From: Papio anubis
Taxonomy: Eukaryota; Chordata; Mammalia; Primates; Cercopithecidae
Assembly (NCBI RefSeq): GCF_008728515.1
Contig: NC_044976.1
Span: forward strand, 29,725,845 to 29,789,844
Direction of reading: 5' to 3'
Length of the DNA: 64,000 bases
Position 1 is the first letter of the stretch; every line of letters begins with the position of its first letter. Positions 54,333 through 64,000 of the stretch are shown here, piece after piece. A program made the position numbers and the translations under genes. Under the pieces are notes generated by a model. That model saw nothing but the letters and a program-made list of their open reading frames with translations, was not told the origin of the DNA and did no database searches.

Positions 54333-55227
54333 AATGACAGAAATGTATTCTCTCATAGTTTTGGAGGTTAGAAGTCTGAAGTCAAGGTGTTGGCAAGGTC
54401 ATGCTCCCTCTGAAGGCTTCAGGGAAGAATGTTTCCTTGCCTCTTGCATCTTCCAGTAGCTCCATGCCTTTTCTGGCTTCTGGCAGCATAACTCCAGTCT
54501 CTGCCTCACAACATTCTTCTCTTTGTGTCTGTGACCTCTCATCTTCTCATAAGGACACCAGTCGTCCAGTGGACACAAATTTTGTGGGGGCACGATTTAA
54601 CTTCAACCTCCAACCCCCTGCCACAGGTCACCCTTTGGCCCTTATGGCCTCCAAGTCTTGAGGCTGGAGCTCACTTCTCAGCCCAGGGTCATCTGTGTCT
54701 ACTTTCCATAGCAGCAGGATACACCTCTGCTGGTGGTTCCCAGGTTCTCTCTCCAGCTGTGACCTCTCTCCCACACTCCAGACCTGAAAGTCTCACAGCC
54801 TCTTGATCACCGACCCAAGGATGTACCACAGATCACTCAGATTCAACACATCCCAAAGGGAGCCCCCTGTGGGCCCCCATCTAGGGGAAGGGCTGCTTCC
54901 CTTAGCCAGAGTGCACCTCACTCCTCAGCTAGAAATCTGGGCTTTGTCCTCCATTTTGAACTTCTTCATCACCTCCCTCATCATTCACACTGGAGATGGT
55001 AGAGAAAGCCTACTGTGTGCTAACAGCGTTTTTTGTTTTTTTTTTAAATCCTTCCTGTTCTACCCCCAGAATGTCTCATGCACACAGCCCCTCTCTTTCT
55101 CCCTCTCTCCCAGGTCACTGCCAGGTTCCAGCCCCTCACTGATTCTCTCCAGAGCCAGCATAACAGCCTGGTGACCTCCCTGCTGTGGTCTCATTTTCTC
55201 TAATCCACTGACCACACGACCTCACAG

Positions 55228-55531
55228 AGCCCCTTCTTTTTTCTTTTTTTTGGAGACAGTCTCACTTTATTCCCCAGGCTGGAGTGCAGTGGTATGATCT
55301 TGGCTCACTGCAACCTGTGCCTCCTGGGTTCAAGTGATTCTCATGCCTCAGCCTCCTGAGTAGCAGGGACTATAGGCATGCGCCACCATGCCTGGCTAAT
55401 TTTTGTATTTTTAGTAGAACGGGGTTTCACCATGTTAGCCAGGCTAGCCTCAAACTCCTGACCTCAGGTGATCTGCCTGCCTTGGCCTCCCAAAGTGCTG
55501 GGATTACAGGCGTGAGCCACCACACTTGGCC
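55228..55531 (-). mobile_element. Alu
   Basis: Full length; ends CCACACTTGGCC. Confidence 0.95.
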
Positions 55532-55632
55532 ACTACAGAGCCCCTTCCAACGTGCTCTCCTGAACCTGCTGCCCACTGTGTAATACCATTCGTGGCAGCC
55601 CATATGTGTAGGATAAAGTCCAAGTGCCCTAG

Positions 55633-56150
55633 TGTTATGGGATCTTTGGGGTGTCAAATTTTTGACTGGAAGCGTCTGTGGCCACAGCACCTTTGCCCAA
55701 GTTCTTGTCCTGTGTCCAGGAAGAACGAAGTATGCAGACAAGTGAAGAGTGAACAAGATGAAGAAGAGTTTTATTTAGTGTTACAACAGCTCAGAGACTG
55801 GCAGTGGGTAGCTCCTCTTTGTAGGCAGGTCATCTGTCCAGTGTTCAGTTCTCAGTGGAGAGGAGGCCCTGGAGAGGGTGGCTCCTCCCTGCCAGCAGGT
55901 TGTCTCTGTAGATGTCAGTGGAGAAGGTAGCTCCTCTCTGCAGCTAGCCATCCCATCGTCTCCAGCTATCAGCAGAGAGTACGCCTCTCTGCAACTGGTT
56001 GTCCCATCGTCTCTCTGCTCTCCTCATCCTCTGGCCATCCTCTCATCTGCTCTGGCTGAACCCAGGGCTTTTATGGACCTTTTATGGGGGAGGAAGTCCG
56101 TGCCAATTGGTCCATGGGCGGCCATGGGCGGGCTGGAAGAGGCACCATGA
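55633..56150 (-). mobile_element. Probable antisense LTR (MER52-like)
   Basis: Read on the minus strand, this stretch shows a CCAAT box in GGACCAATTGG (about 56100-56112), a CCATAAAAG TATA-like box (about 56072) and an AATAAA (55770-55775), followed by a short tail ending near 55633. The order and spacing fit an LTR. The boundary at the 56150 end is a guess and no target-site duplication was found. Confidence 0.5.
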
Positions 56151-56487
56151 GTCCCCACTGGCAGCCTGGCCCGGAGCCTTCAGGCCTTCCCTGACCTGAA
56201 AGTGGGGTCTTACTGGGGACCTGCCCCCTTCTGCCCAGGACTCTGTCTGCCTCCCTCTGCCATTCAAGGCCCCAGGGCTTGGCCCCAACCCCTCTGAGAA
56301 CTTTAATATCCTCATCTGTAAAATGGGGACGATAATACCCTGCCCCATTGCCCAGTGAGTGTGTATACCCTTAACGCGGTGCATAGGCTTGGGTAGGCTT
56401 GATCCGGTCTCATTCATTTCTCCTCACCTGACCCTACACCTGAGTCAGAGTATCTCATGTTGGCTGAGCTTGAAGTATGCAGGAGCA

Positions 56488-56659
56488 CACCCCAGAAAGG
56501 CCAGGGCACAAGCCCTGCTTGGGGTGGAGCAGGGAGGGCCTGCTCTGCTCCACTGGGGTGTTCTTAGGTGGAAGTGGGTGTGGGATGGTCCCTCTGGGAG
56601 AACTCTCTCCCTCCAGCCTCTCTGTGGGGTCACCAAGGGAGCTGAATCACAGCACAAGT
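56488..56659 (+). repeat. Low-copy duplicated element, copy A
   Basis: CCCCAGAAAGGCCAGGGCA, CCTGCTTGGGGTGGAGCAGG and AATCACAGCACAAG recur in the same order at 61392-61550. The copies are diverged and differ by small indels. The sequence is not Alu, L1 or a MIR core. Confidence 0.85.
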
Positions 56660-56688
56660 GAAATGGGAAAAGTTCCCTTATCCCCTTA

Positions 56689-56871
56689 GCCTCCTGAGTA
56701 GCTGGGACAACAGGTGTGGGCTACCATGCCTGGCTAATTTTTGTATTTTTAATAGAGATGGGGTTTCACCATGTTGACCAGGCTGGTCTCAAACTCCTGA
56801 CCTCAAGTGATCTAGCTGTCTTAGCCTCCCAAAGTGCTGGGATTACAGGCATGAGCCACTGTGCCCAGCCT
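56689..56871 (-). mobile_element. Alu, 3' truncated
   Basis: Starts mid-element at AGCCTCCTGAGTAGC and runs to CTGTGCCCAGCC. Confidence 0.92.
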
Positions 56872-58866
56872 CTAACTCTTTTAACATAAATTAATTCTTC
56901 TCCCTGTATTTTTCCTCAGTGCTATTGACTTCCTGAAGAAACTGGGTCAATTCTCGTGTAGAGTTTTTACACTAGGGATACAGTCACTTGCTTCTTTATA
57001 CTTCATGGGGTACCTTGTAAGTCTCCAGTGCATCACACCTGGAGGCATATCATATCCGGTGATCTTGCTTTTAATGATGCTAAGATCTATCTTTAGTTTC
57101 AGGCAATGGCAACCTTACCCTTCACTGAAAAGTTCTCCATCAACCTTTCACTGAGTGATTTTGGCATCCATTGAAAACCATTGCTTGAATCAGTTATTTT
57201 ATTAGGGGCTTAAAAATGATAATTTTCTAATTCTATGTTTTCCTGCATGAGTAGCTGAAATTCCTCTGCATAGAAGAGCTTTCTTTCATTCATTTTGACT
57301 ATTTAATTACCAGAAAATGCAGTTAGGGATAAAAAATGCTTAATTATTTTCCTTTAATTAACTATTTTTAGAGAAATAAGCTGGTGCCCCAACTTCCCCA
57401 GTGGTGCCCAATAACTTTTGTTTTCTCTCTTTATCTTCTTTTCTTTTCCTGCTCTCTTTCACCTGCTGGTTAGAAGCAGGGTACTTTAATACCCTAGGAG
57501 ATGGTAAGACCTCATGAAGGAAGTTCCCTGGGTCCCTGAATGACTACATGGAGCTGATTCCTTCCTGTGACTTGGGGAAGAACGAGACTGTCCTGGGAAC
57601 AAGAAATAAGCTTTCATAGTCACAACCCACTGAGATTGTGATGGTTTGTTACAGCATTGACCCTATCCTGACCAAACAGCTATTACATTTTTAATTTTTT
57701 TTGAGACAGAGTTTCCCTCTTGTTGCCCAGGCTGGAGTGCAGTGGTGTGATCTCAGCTCACTGCAACCTCAGCTTCCCAGGTTCAAGTGATTCTTCTGCC
57801 TCACCCTCCCAAATAGCTGGGATTACAGGCGCCCACCACCAAGCCCAACTAATTTTTTGTATTTTTAGTAGAGACGGGGTTTCACCATGTTGTCCAGGCT
57901 AGTCTTGAACTCCTGGCCTCAGGTGATCCACCTGCCTTGGCCTCCCAAAGTTCTGAGATTACACATGAACCACTGTGCCCGGCCTACATTTTTAATTTCT
58001 AAGAGCTCTATCTTGTTCTCTGATTGTTTCTTTTCCATAGCATAGTGTTCTTGTTGCATGCATATCTCTTCTTTTTCTGATGATATTTAACTCTTAATGA
58101 CACATTCTTATGTTCTGTGCATTTTTTCTGCCTCTCCTGACTTCCTTTCTATTGTTTGTAGGTTTTGCTCTCAATTTCAACTAAAACTAGTTTAACATTT
58201 ATTTGGAGGAGAAACAGCATTACGTGGAGGAAGGTTTAGAAAATGGAAGGTTTCTTTTGACAGTCCTTGGTTTCTCTTTCCTGTCCTAAACAATTCAGCT
58301 GTGGCCCACATTTGCTCACCCTAATTACTAGCAAAACAAGAGCCTAGTATTTACCCAGAGGCAATCTTCTAGGAAGGCAATGGACTTCCAGCCATTGTGA
58401 TTGAGGCATGAGATTAGAGAACTCACTCATGTTCCAAGTAGCTTATCAAACAATCCTTCCAACACTTCCTTTATTTTCTCAGGTTTTAGCACCTCTTATG
58501 AATGAGCACCTGGGCAGCCAAAAAATAAATAATGAAGGGGATCATCCAGGCAAAGAGGGAAGAAAAACGACTTGGCCAGAGAGGGGAAGAATGTATGCAA
58601 AAAGGTGCGATGAGAGGGAGCCTGGGGAATATGACTTATTACACGCAGAGCAGCTCTGCAGAGGGGTGGATAATGAGGAGGGCTACGATGCAAGGTGAGG
58701 CAGAAAGAAAGATCCAGGCCAGACTAAGCGGGGCATCCTAGGCCCTGTTCTTGAAGTTCTCATGAAATACTGTGGGAGAGAGAACACACCATACTGGGAA
58801 ACTGGAGAGAAGTTCCTCTTGAACCAGGCCTGGAAGGAAGACTGGGACTTGTTAAAACAGATAATA
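56872..58866. other. Non-coding; old AT-rich repeat remnants and one Alu
   Basis: 56880-57320 resembles a very old interspersed repeat (CTTCCTGAAGAAACTGGGTC). 58408-58741 has short overlapping frames without recognisable products. Confidence 0.5.
57694..57985 (-). mobile_element. Alu
   Basis: TACATTTTTAATTT on both sides. Confidence 0.95.
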
Positions 58867-59155
58867 GGCCAGACCTGGTGGCTCACGCCTGTAATCCCAG
58901 CACTTTGGGAGGCCAGGGTGGGTGGATCACAAGGTCAGGAGATCGAGATCATCCTGGCTAACATGGTGAACCCTGTCTCTACTAAAATACAAAAAAAAAA
59001 AAAAAAATTAGCCAAGCTTGGTGGTGCATTGTCCAGTTAGAGGTTGAGGTGAATTGCTTGAACCCAGGGAGGGAGCCTTGCAGTGAGCCAAGATCAAGAC
59101 ACTGCACTCCAGCCTGGCAACAGAGTGAGACTCCATCTCAAACAGACAAACAAAC
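58867..59155 (+). mobile_element. AluY-like, with small deletions
   Basis: GGCCAGACCTGGTGG; a middle A-run and a shortened right arm; AACAGATAA flanks. Confidence 0.92.
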
Positions 59156-59177
59156 AGATAACAATAGAAGCGCCATT

Positions 59178-59270
59178 GATATATATATATATATATGATA
59201 TATATCATATATTTATATTTATATATATCTCATATATATATATGATATATATCATATATTTATTTATATA

Positions 59271-59302
<32 letters not shown>
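59178..59302 (+). repeat. AT-rich palindromic repeat
   Basis: Alternating TA runs with GATATATATCATATATTTATA blocks repeat twice and are self-complementary over most of about 120 bp. The tract lies between an Alu tail and the T-tail of the next Alu. Confidence 0.93.
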
Positions 59303-59317
<15 letters not shown>

Positions 59318-59599
59318 AGACGGGAGTCTCATTCTCCCAGACTGGAGCGGAAATGGTACGGCCCCGGGCTCACTGGTGCAACCTCTGCCTCCTAGGTTCA
59401 AGCAATTCTCCTGCCTCAGCCTCCTGAGTAGCTGAGATTACAGGTGCGTGCCAACACACCCAGCTAATTTTTGTATTTTTCTAGAGATGGGGTTTCACCA
59501 TGTTGGCCAGGCTGGTCTTGAACTCCTGGCCTCAGGTCATCCACCCACCTCGTCCTCCCAAAGTGCTGGGATCACAGGCGTGAGCTACCGTGCCCGGCC
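59303..59599 (-). mobile_element. Alu
   Basis: T-tail attached to the AT palindrome; ends CCGTGCCCGGCC. Confidence 0.94.
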
Positions 59600-60976
59600 C
59601 ATTGAAAGATTTTCAAAAGGGATTAACCATGATCACATCTGTTCTTAGATGAGGTCATCCAGACCGGAAGTTGGATTGGAAAGTGGACCAAAGGAGAAGC
59701 TGCTGAAGTAGATGTTAAAGATGGAGAAAAGTGGACGGCGGGGACATCAAGGAGGAAAGGTCAGCAAGACCCGAGATGTCTATGGAGAGTGAGAGTGTGG
59801 GAAGTGTGACATGTAACTGAATCGGATGATGGCAACTTTTGCTGGGCGGTGAAAGGTCAGGTTGGTGGTAAAAATCATGAGTTGACTTTGGGGCACCGTG
59901 ATATAGGCACTTCCAATATCATGTGTTTCAACAAGCCCCAGTGTTCCTTCCTGGTCAGTTCCCCCAGTTAGAGTGTGTTTTCTGTCCTGCAGCATCGTAT
60001 GAGAACTGCTAGAACATCACTCACCACTTTCGATAGAGATTCTGTTTGTTCATCTGCTTGTCCCACTGTGTGCCTTACACATAGTAGGTGCTCTTGGAAT
60101 GTATGTGAGATGAATTAACATGAGAAGTGCTTCACTGCATGGTTTCACCATGAAACTGTTGAAAGCAACCGGCGCTCCTCTTTCCTGACCTCTAGGCTTC
60201 CACCTAGCTGTGGGGACTGATGTGGTGGAGGGGCCCAGTCTGAATCCAGACAGGGGAGGTGCCTGCAAGTATTTTCGTGCCTGCAAATATTTGTATGCCT
60301 TAGGACAGATGGATGTCCAGTTTACTCTCTGCTTCCTCAGTGGCTTCTAGAAGTAATTTTATCCTGCTGTGTACAGTTAGGTCATGGAGGAGACAGGCAC
60401 CTTCTCTCTTCTTTCTGGAAGGTAACCAGAGGTCTTTCCCCTTTCCTAGGGGGCTGCTGCTCAGTCGCAGGCTCCAGATGTCTGCTTCAGATTCAAGAAC
60501 ACCTTCCCGAGCTGGGAAACAGATCCAAGGAAATATCAGCCCGAGGCTGCGTTTTATCATCTGTGGAAATGGAAGATGTTAGAGCACCTAGGAGGGGCTT
60601 AACGTGCAAAACACTGTCTTGAGGCTGCCTGCAGAACAGAGGGTCATCTGCTTTCATTAGATTCTCAAGGCAGCCTCAACAGGCTACACCTGAACCCCAG
60701 GTTTAGGGCATGTCTCCAGCCCTCCCAGCTCTGACATCATCATCACCATTAGCGGCTGAAAGTGTGAGGTCATTGGGATGTACCAACAACCTTCCTGAGA
60801 GTCCCTCATTTGACCTTCACAGCAACCCAGGGACTCAGCTGCTATTTGGCCCTTGTTTTACAAACCTGAGTCAGTGTGCTTTACGTCAGTGACCCAAGAA
60901 CCCAGGTGCTAGAGTCAGGCCTGCATCCAAATCAGGGTTGGGATCAGTGGTGTGCCCTAAACAAGTCGTTATCCTC
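59600..60976. other. Non-coding unique sequence
   Basis: Apart from the L2 end at 60035-60118, nothing recognisable on either strand. Confidence 0.5.
60035..60118 (+). repeat. L2 3' end
   Basis: TCTGTTTGTTCATCTGCTTG...CACATAGTAGGTGCTCTTGG...GAGATGAATT; L2 terminal block. Confidence 0.65.
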
Positions 60977-61275
60977 TTTTTTGTTTTATTTTTTGGAGAC
61001 GGAGCCTCACTCTGTCACCCAGGCTGCAGTGCAGTGGTGCAGTCTCAGCTCACAGCAACCTCTCTCTCCCGGGTTCAAGTGATCCTCCTGCCTCAGCCTC
61101 CCAAGTAGCTGGGACTACAGGTGCATGCCACCACGCTCGGCTAATTTTTGTGTTTTTGTAGAGACGGGGTTTCACCATGTTGCCTAGGCTGGTCTCGAAC
61201 TCCTGAGCTCAGGTGATCCACCTGCCTCCGCCTCCCAAAGCACTAGGATTACAGGTGTGAGCACCACACCCAGCC
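60977..61275 (-). mobile_element. Alu
   Basis: (T/A)TTA(T/C)CCTCTTTT-like repeat on both sides. Confidence 0.94.
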
Positions 61276-61391
61276 CATTACCCTCTTTTAACTTCAGTTT
61301 TCTCATCCACAAAACGAGGGCAATAATGTTTCTTCCCACTGGCCATGTTCATAAAAGTACTTATTTGCTCATTTTGAAAGATGCAGCAATG

Positions 61392-61550
61392 TGCCCCAGA
61401 AAGGCCAGGGCATGAGTCCTGCTTGGGGTGGAGCAGGGAAGGCCCGCTCTGCCCCACTGGGGTGTCCTCAGGTGAAAGTGGGTGTGGGCTGACTTTCTCT
61501 GAGCTCCCTGTGGAGTCACACGGGGAACTGGGTTGAGTCACAGCACAAGG
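61392..61550 (+). repeat. Low-copy duplicated element, copy B
   Basis: Second copy of the element at 56488-56659, same orientation, 4.9 kb away. Both are preceded by MIR-like sequence. It could be a local duplication or two copies of an uncommon dispersed repeat. Confidence 0.85.
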
Positions 61551-62118
61551 GCACTCACAGACCCCACCCTAAGGAGATCCCTGTTCTGACAGAAGCCCTG
61601 AGCCATGACTGTGGACTGACACCCGCTGCCTTTGTGACGTTGGATGGGTTACATAACCTCCCACGTGAGAAGGAGGGGGCACCTGGGCTTGTGGCCTGAG
61701 CTAACCCATGGTAGTGGGAGCCCTATCTGTGGATTGCCAAGGGGCTACCGTGGGGACTGGTGAGGAGAACACAGCTCCACAAGGCCCTTTTGATTTGTTT
61801 TAACCTTTAACTTTTCAAAAATTTCAAATTTAAAGGAGGCGTGGCACAGTTGAGGTTTCTCAGAAACGGACTCACGAGTGCGTCTCCTCAGCTCCCGGCT
61901 CCCAGACTCCTGACGTCTGAGGCCAATACTTTGAATTCCGTTAGGCATTTCTTCTGGCATTTATCTCAATAGTTCCAAATAACAAGCTTGTGATGCGATT
62001 TCACAACCCTTGCTTCAAACGTCATGTATTGACTTTCCATATGAGGGATGGTCCTTGTTTCTGTTATATCTCCCTGCTTCCTCTTTTCAGTTCTCCCAAT
62101 ATATGTTTTAAAAATTTA

Positions 62119-62445
62119 GGCTGGATGTGGTGGCTCATGCCTGTAATCCTATCCCTTTGGGAGGCTGGGGCGGGCAGATCACCTGAGATCAGGAGTTTGA
62201 GACCAGCCTGGCCAACATGGTGAAACCCCATCCCTACAAAAATACAAAAATTATCTGGGCTAGTTGGCATATGCCTGTAATCCCAGCTACTCAGGAGGTT
62301 GAGGCAGGAGAATTGCTTGAACTGGGAGGCGGAGGTTGCAGTAAGCCAAGATTGTGCCACTGCACTCCAGCCTGGGCGACAGAATGAGACCCTGTCTCAA
62401 AACAAAACAAAACAAACAAAACAAAAAAAAACAAAGAAAGAAAAT
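62119..62445 (+). mobile_element. Alu
   Basis: GGCTGGATGTGGTGG with a long AAAAC/AAAG tail. Confidence 0.94.
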
Positions 62446-63679
62446 GAGAGAAGGGTCTGTTCCATGAAAGGGCCTTATATCCAAAACGATCCCCAAATGC
62501 CAAAGGAGCTGGAAACCAGAAAAGCAGGGAGACAAATTCAGTTTGGTTTAGTGTGTTTTACTGGGGGAAGAACTTACAGGCAGAAGCCTGGTCTTGGGAT
62601 TTTAGCTGCAAGACAAAAGATAGATCTCCACACTGCTACTCCCCAGACCCAGGGCTTATGTACCGTAGGGAAAGGGCGTGTGTGCCCAGCAAGACAATAA
62701 AAGGCAGCCTCCAGAACAGGCAAGAATGTTGTATGCATCATAGCCTATGATTTGTGTGATGACATCAAGGTTGTCATCTTCTTACACTAGGGATAGTAAA
62801 TAACTTAAGAATCAGAAGGCATTTGCAAGACTGGAGCTAATTAGAATACAACGTGGCACATTCACATCCAAGATGGAGTCACTTCCTGTCTCCACAGGGG
62901 CCTTGAAGGAAAGGTGACACAATTCTGATTGGTGCTTAGTGACATTATGCATAAATAAAGAAATATGCAGTTAACATATATAGGGTAAAAAGTTGTGGAG
63001 TACGTAGGGGTCTTAGGGTCTGGAGAGGGGTGATTGATTCTCCCCTGCCTTTGTGCTTCATCTGATAGGCAAGGTTACAATCAGTAATGCCGGTGAAATA
63101 TTTGACAGACTCCACCCCAGCAGGTGAGACTTCAGCTTTAGTTCACAGGCCTTATGTTAGTACCCATTTGTCCAACCTGCAGCCATCTTGGGCTGTGTTT
63201 TAAAGCTTTGTCTTTCAGATTTTCTTTTTTCTGACAATTTTTCCCTTCTGGTTAAAATTCTCCAAAAGAGGACTTTGAAAACCAAGTAATATATGTGAAG
63301 GATTTGAAGAGGACAGGTCCCCTTTGCTTGGAATTTTAGAGCATAGGGGATCAAATTGGAATTTTTAAATGCCCTTGTTCTGTTTTTCACTCCTATATGA
63401 AGTTCTGTCGCTTGGTTTGTCAGTGAGGATGCGAAAATTCCTGTATTTCCTTTCAGAATGCGAGAGGCTCTCCTGTCATGCTAATATCTCCTCATGTTAT
63501 GGAGAGAAGAGGTGATCATTGCAATTAGAATTATTTCCTTAGAATGCTCCTCAGATGCAATGATGTGTTGCATGGTCAACCATATTGCTGAAGAGCCTTG
63601 AGGAGTTGGGAGGAAGAATATGCAATTTGATGTGTTTTATAAACCTTGGGACTTCAGGATGGAAAAAATTTAAAATAAG
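62446..63679. other. Non-coding; possible unassigned LTR-like sequence
   Basis: AATAAAAGG at about 62696, CTGATTGGTGC at about 62926 and CCAAGATGGAGTCAC at about 62869 are phrases common in LTRs, but no ends or target repeats were found, so no element is called. Confidence 0.4.
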
Positions 63680-64000
63680 ACCCGGCGTGGTGGCTCACGC
63701 CTGTAATCCCAGCACTTTGGGAGGCAGAGGCGGGCGGATCACGAGGTCAGGAGTTCAAGACCAGCCTGGTCAACATGGTGAAACCCCGTAGCTACTAAAA
63801 ATACAAAAATTAGCTGGGCGTGGTGGTGGGCGTCTGTAATCCCAGTTACTTAGGAGGCTGAGGCAGGAGAATCACTTGAACCCAGGAGGTGGAGGTTGCA
63901 GTGGGCCAAGATCACACCACTGCACTCCAGCCTGCACAACAAGAACGAAACTCTGTCTCAATTAAAAAAAAAAAGAAAGAAAGAAAGAAAAAATTTAAAA
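63680..64000 (+). mobile_element. Alu at window edge
   Basis: ACCCGGCGTGGTGG to an A/AAAG tail that reaches the end of the window. Confidence 0.94.

Larger units (their letters stand above)
53578..54640 (+). mobile_element. Old mammalian interspersed element, split by Alu and LTR
   Basis: The left piece GTGTTAGTTTCC...CACAAACTGGTGGCTTAAAA (53578-53640) and the right piece ATGTATTCTCTCATAGTTTTGGAGG...TAAGGACACCAGTCG (54341-54640) belong to one common repeat. AAAAATGACA is duplicated around the inserted Alu. The family is not resolved. Confidence 0.7.

Overview
This is mammalian nuclear DNA from a primate. About 48 Alu copies occur in both orientations, along with L1, MIR, L2 and retroviral LTR remnants. 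The Alu at 20737-21057 carries diagnostic bases I associate with the AluYR group of Old World monkeys, so a cercopithecoid such as a macaque, baboon or vervet is the best guess. A run of exactly 100 Ns at 24815-24914 marks a scaffold gap in a draft assembly.

The only protein-coding gene I can support runs on the + strand from 38708 to 46941. Nine coding exons, all with GT-AG introns and compatible phases, encode a 442-residue PLP-dependent decarboxylase of the ornithine decarboxylase (ODC)/antizyme inhibitor family. The protein keeps the catalytic lysine and cysteine. It aligns without gaps through the C-terminal half of ODC but replaces the ODC residue that binds the substrate side-chain amine, and it lacks the ODC C-terminal degradation tail. 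It best fits the paralogue described in mouse as Gm853, a leucine decarboxylase. I recall the human counterpart as a pseudogene, which would make the open frame here notable.

Upstream of the gene lie a solo LTR (36175-36813) and a seven-copy 44-bp minisatellite (37036-37343) in which six copies each carry a CACGTG E-box. Intron 4 holds a long inverted repeat with arms of about 109 and 117 bp. Intron 3 holds two Alus inserted at the same target site inside a MIR.

The rest is non-coding. Positions 1-6600 hold old repeats and Alus. Positions 6618-8490 hold a strongly C-rich minisatellite built on a unit of about 36 bp. Positions 8500-24800 hold Alus, L1 remnants, a TTC microsatellite and a small CpG-rich patch. 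Positions 24915-26325 hold the 3' end of a fairly young antisense L1. Positions 27060-29994 hold an antisense processed pseudogene of EEF1A1, broken by an LTR and two Alus. Positions 30500-36000 hold L1, LTR and Alu layers. Downstream of the gene, to 64000, are Alus, three LTR candidates (one nested in an Alu that is itself nested in an older element), a duplicated 170-bp element and an AT-rich palindrome. I saw no tRNA, rRNA, snoRNA, CRISPR or bacterial features.
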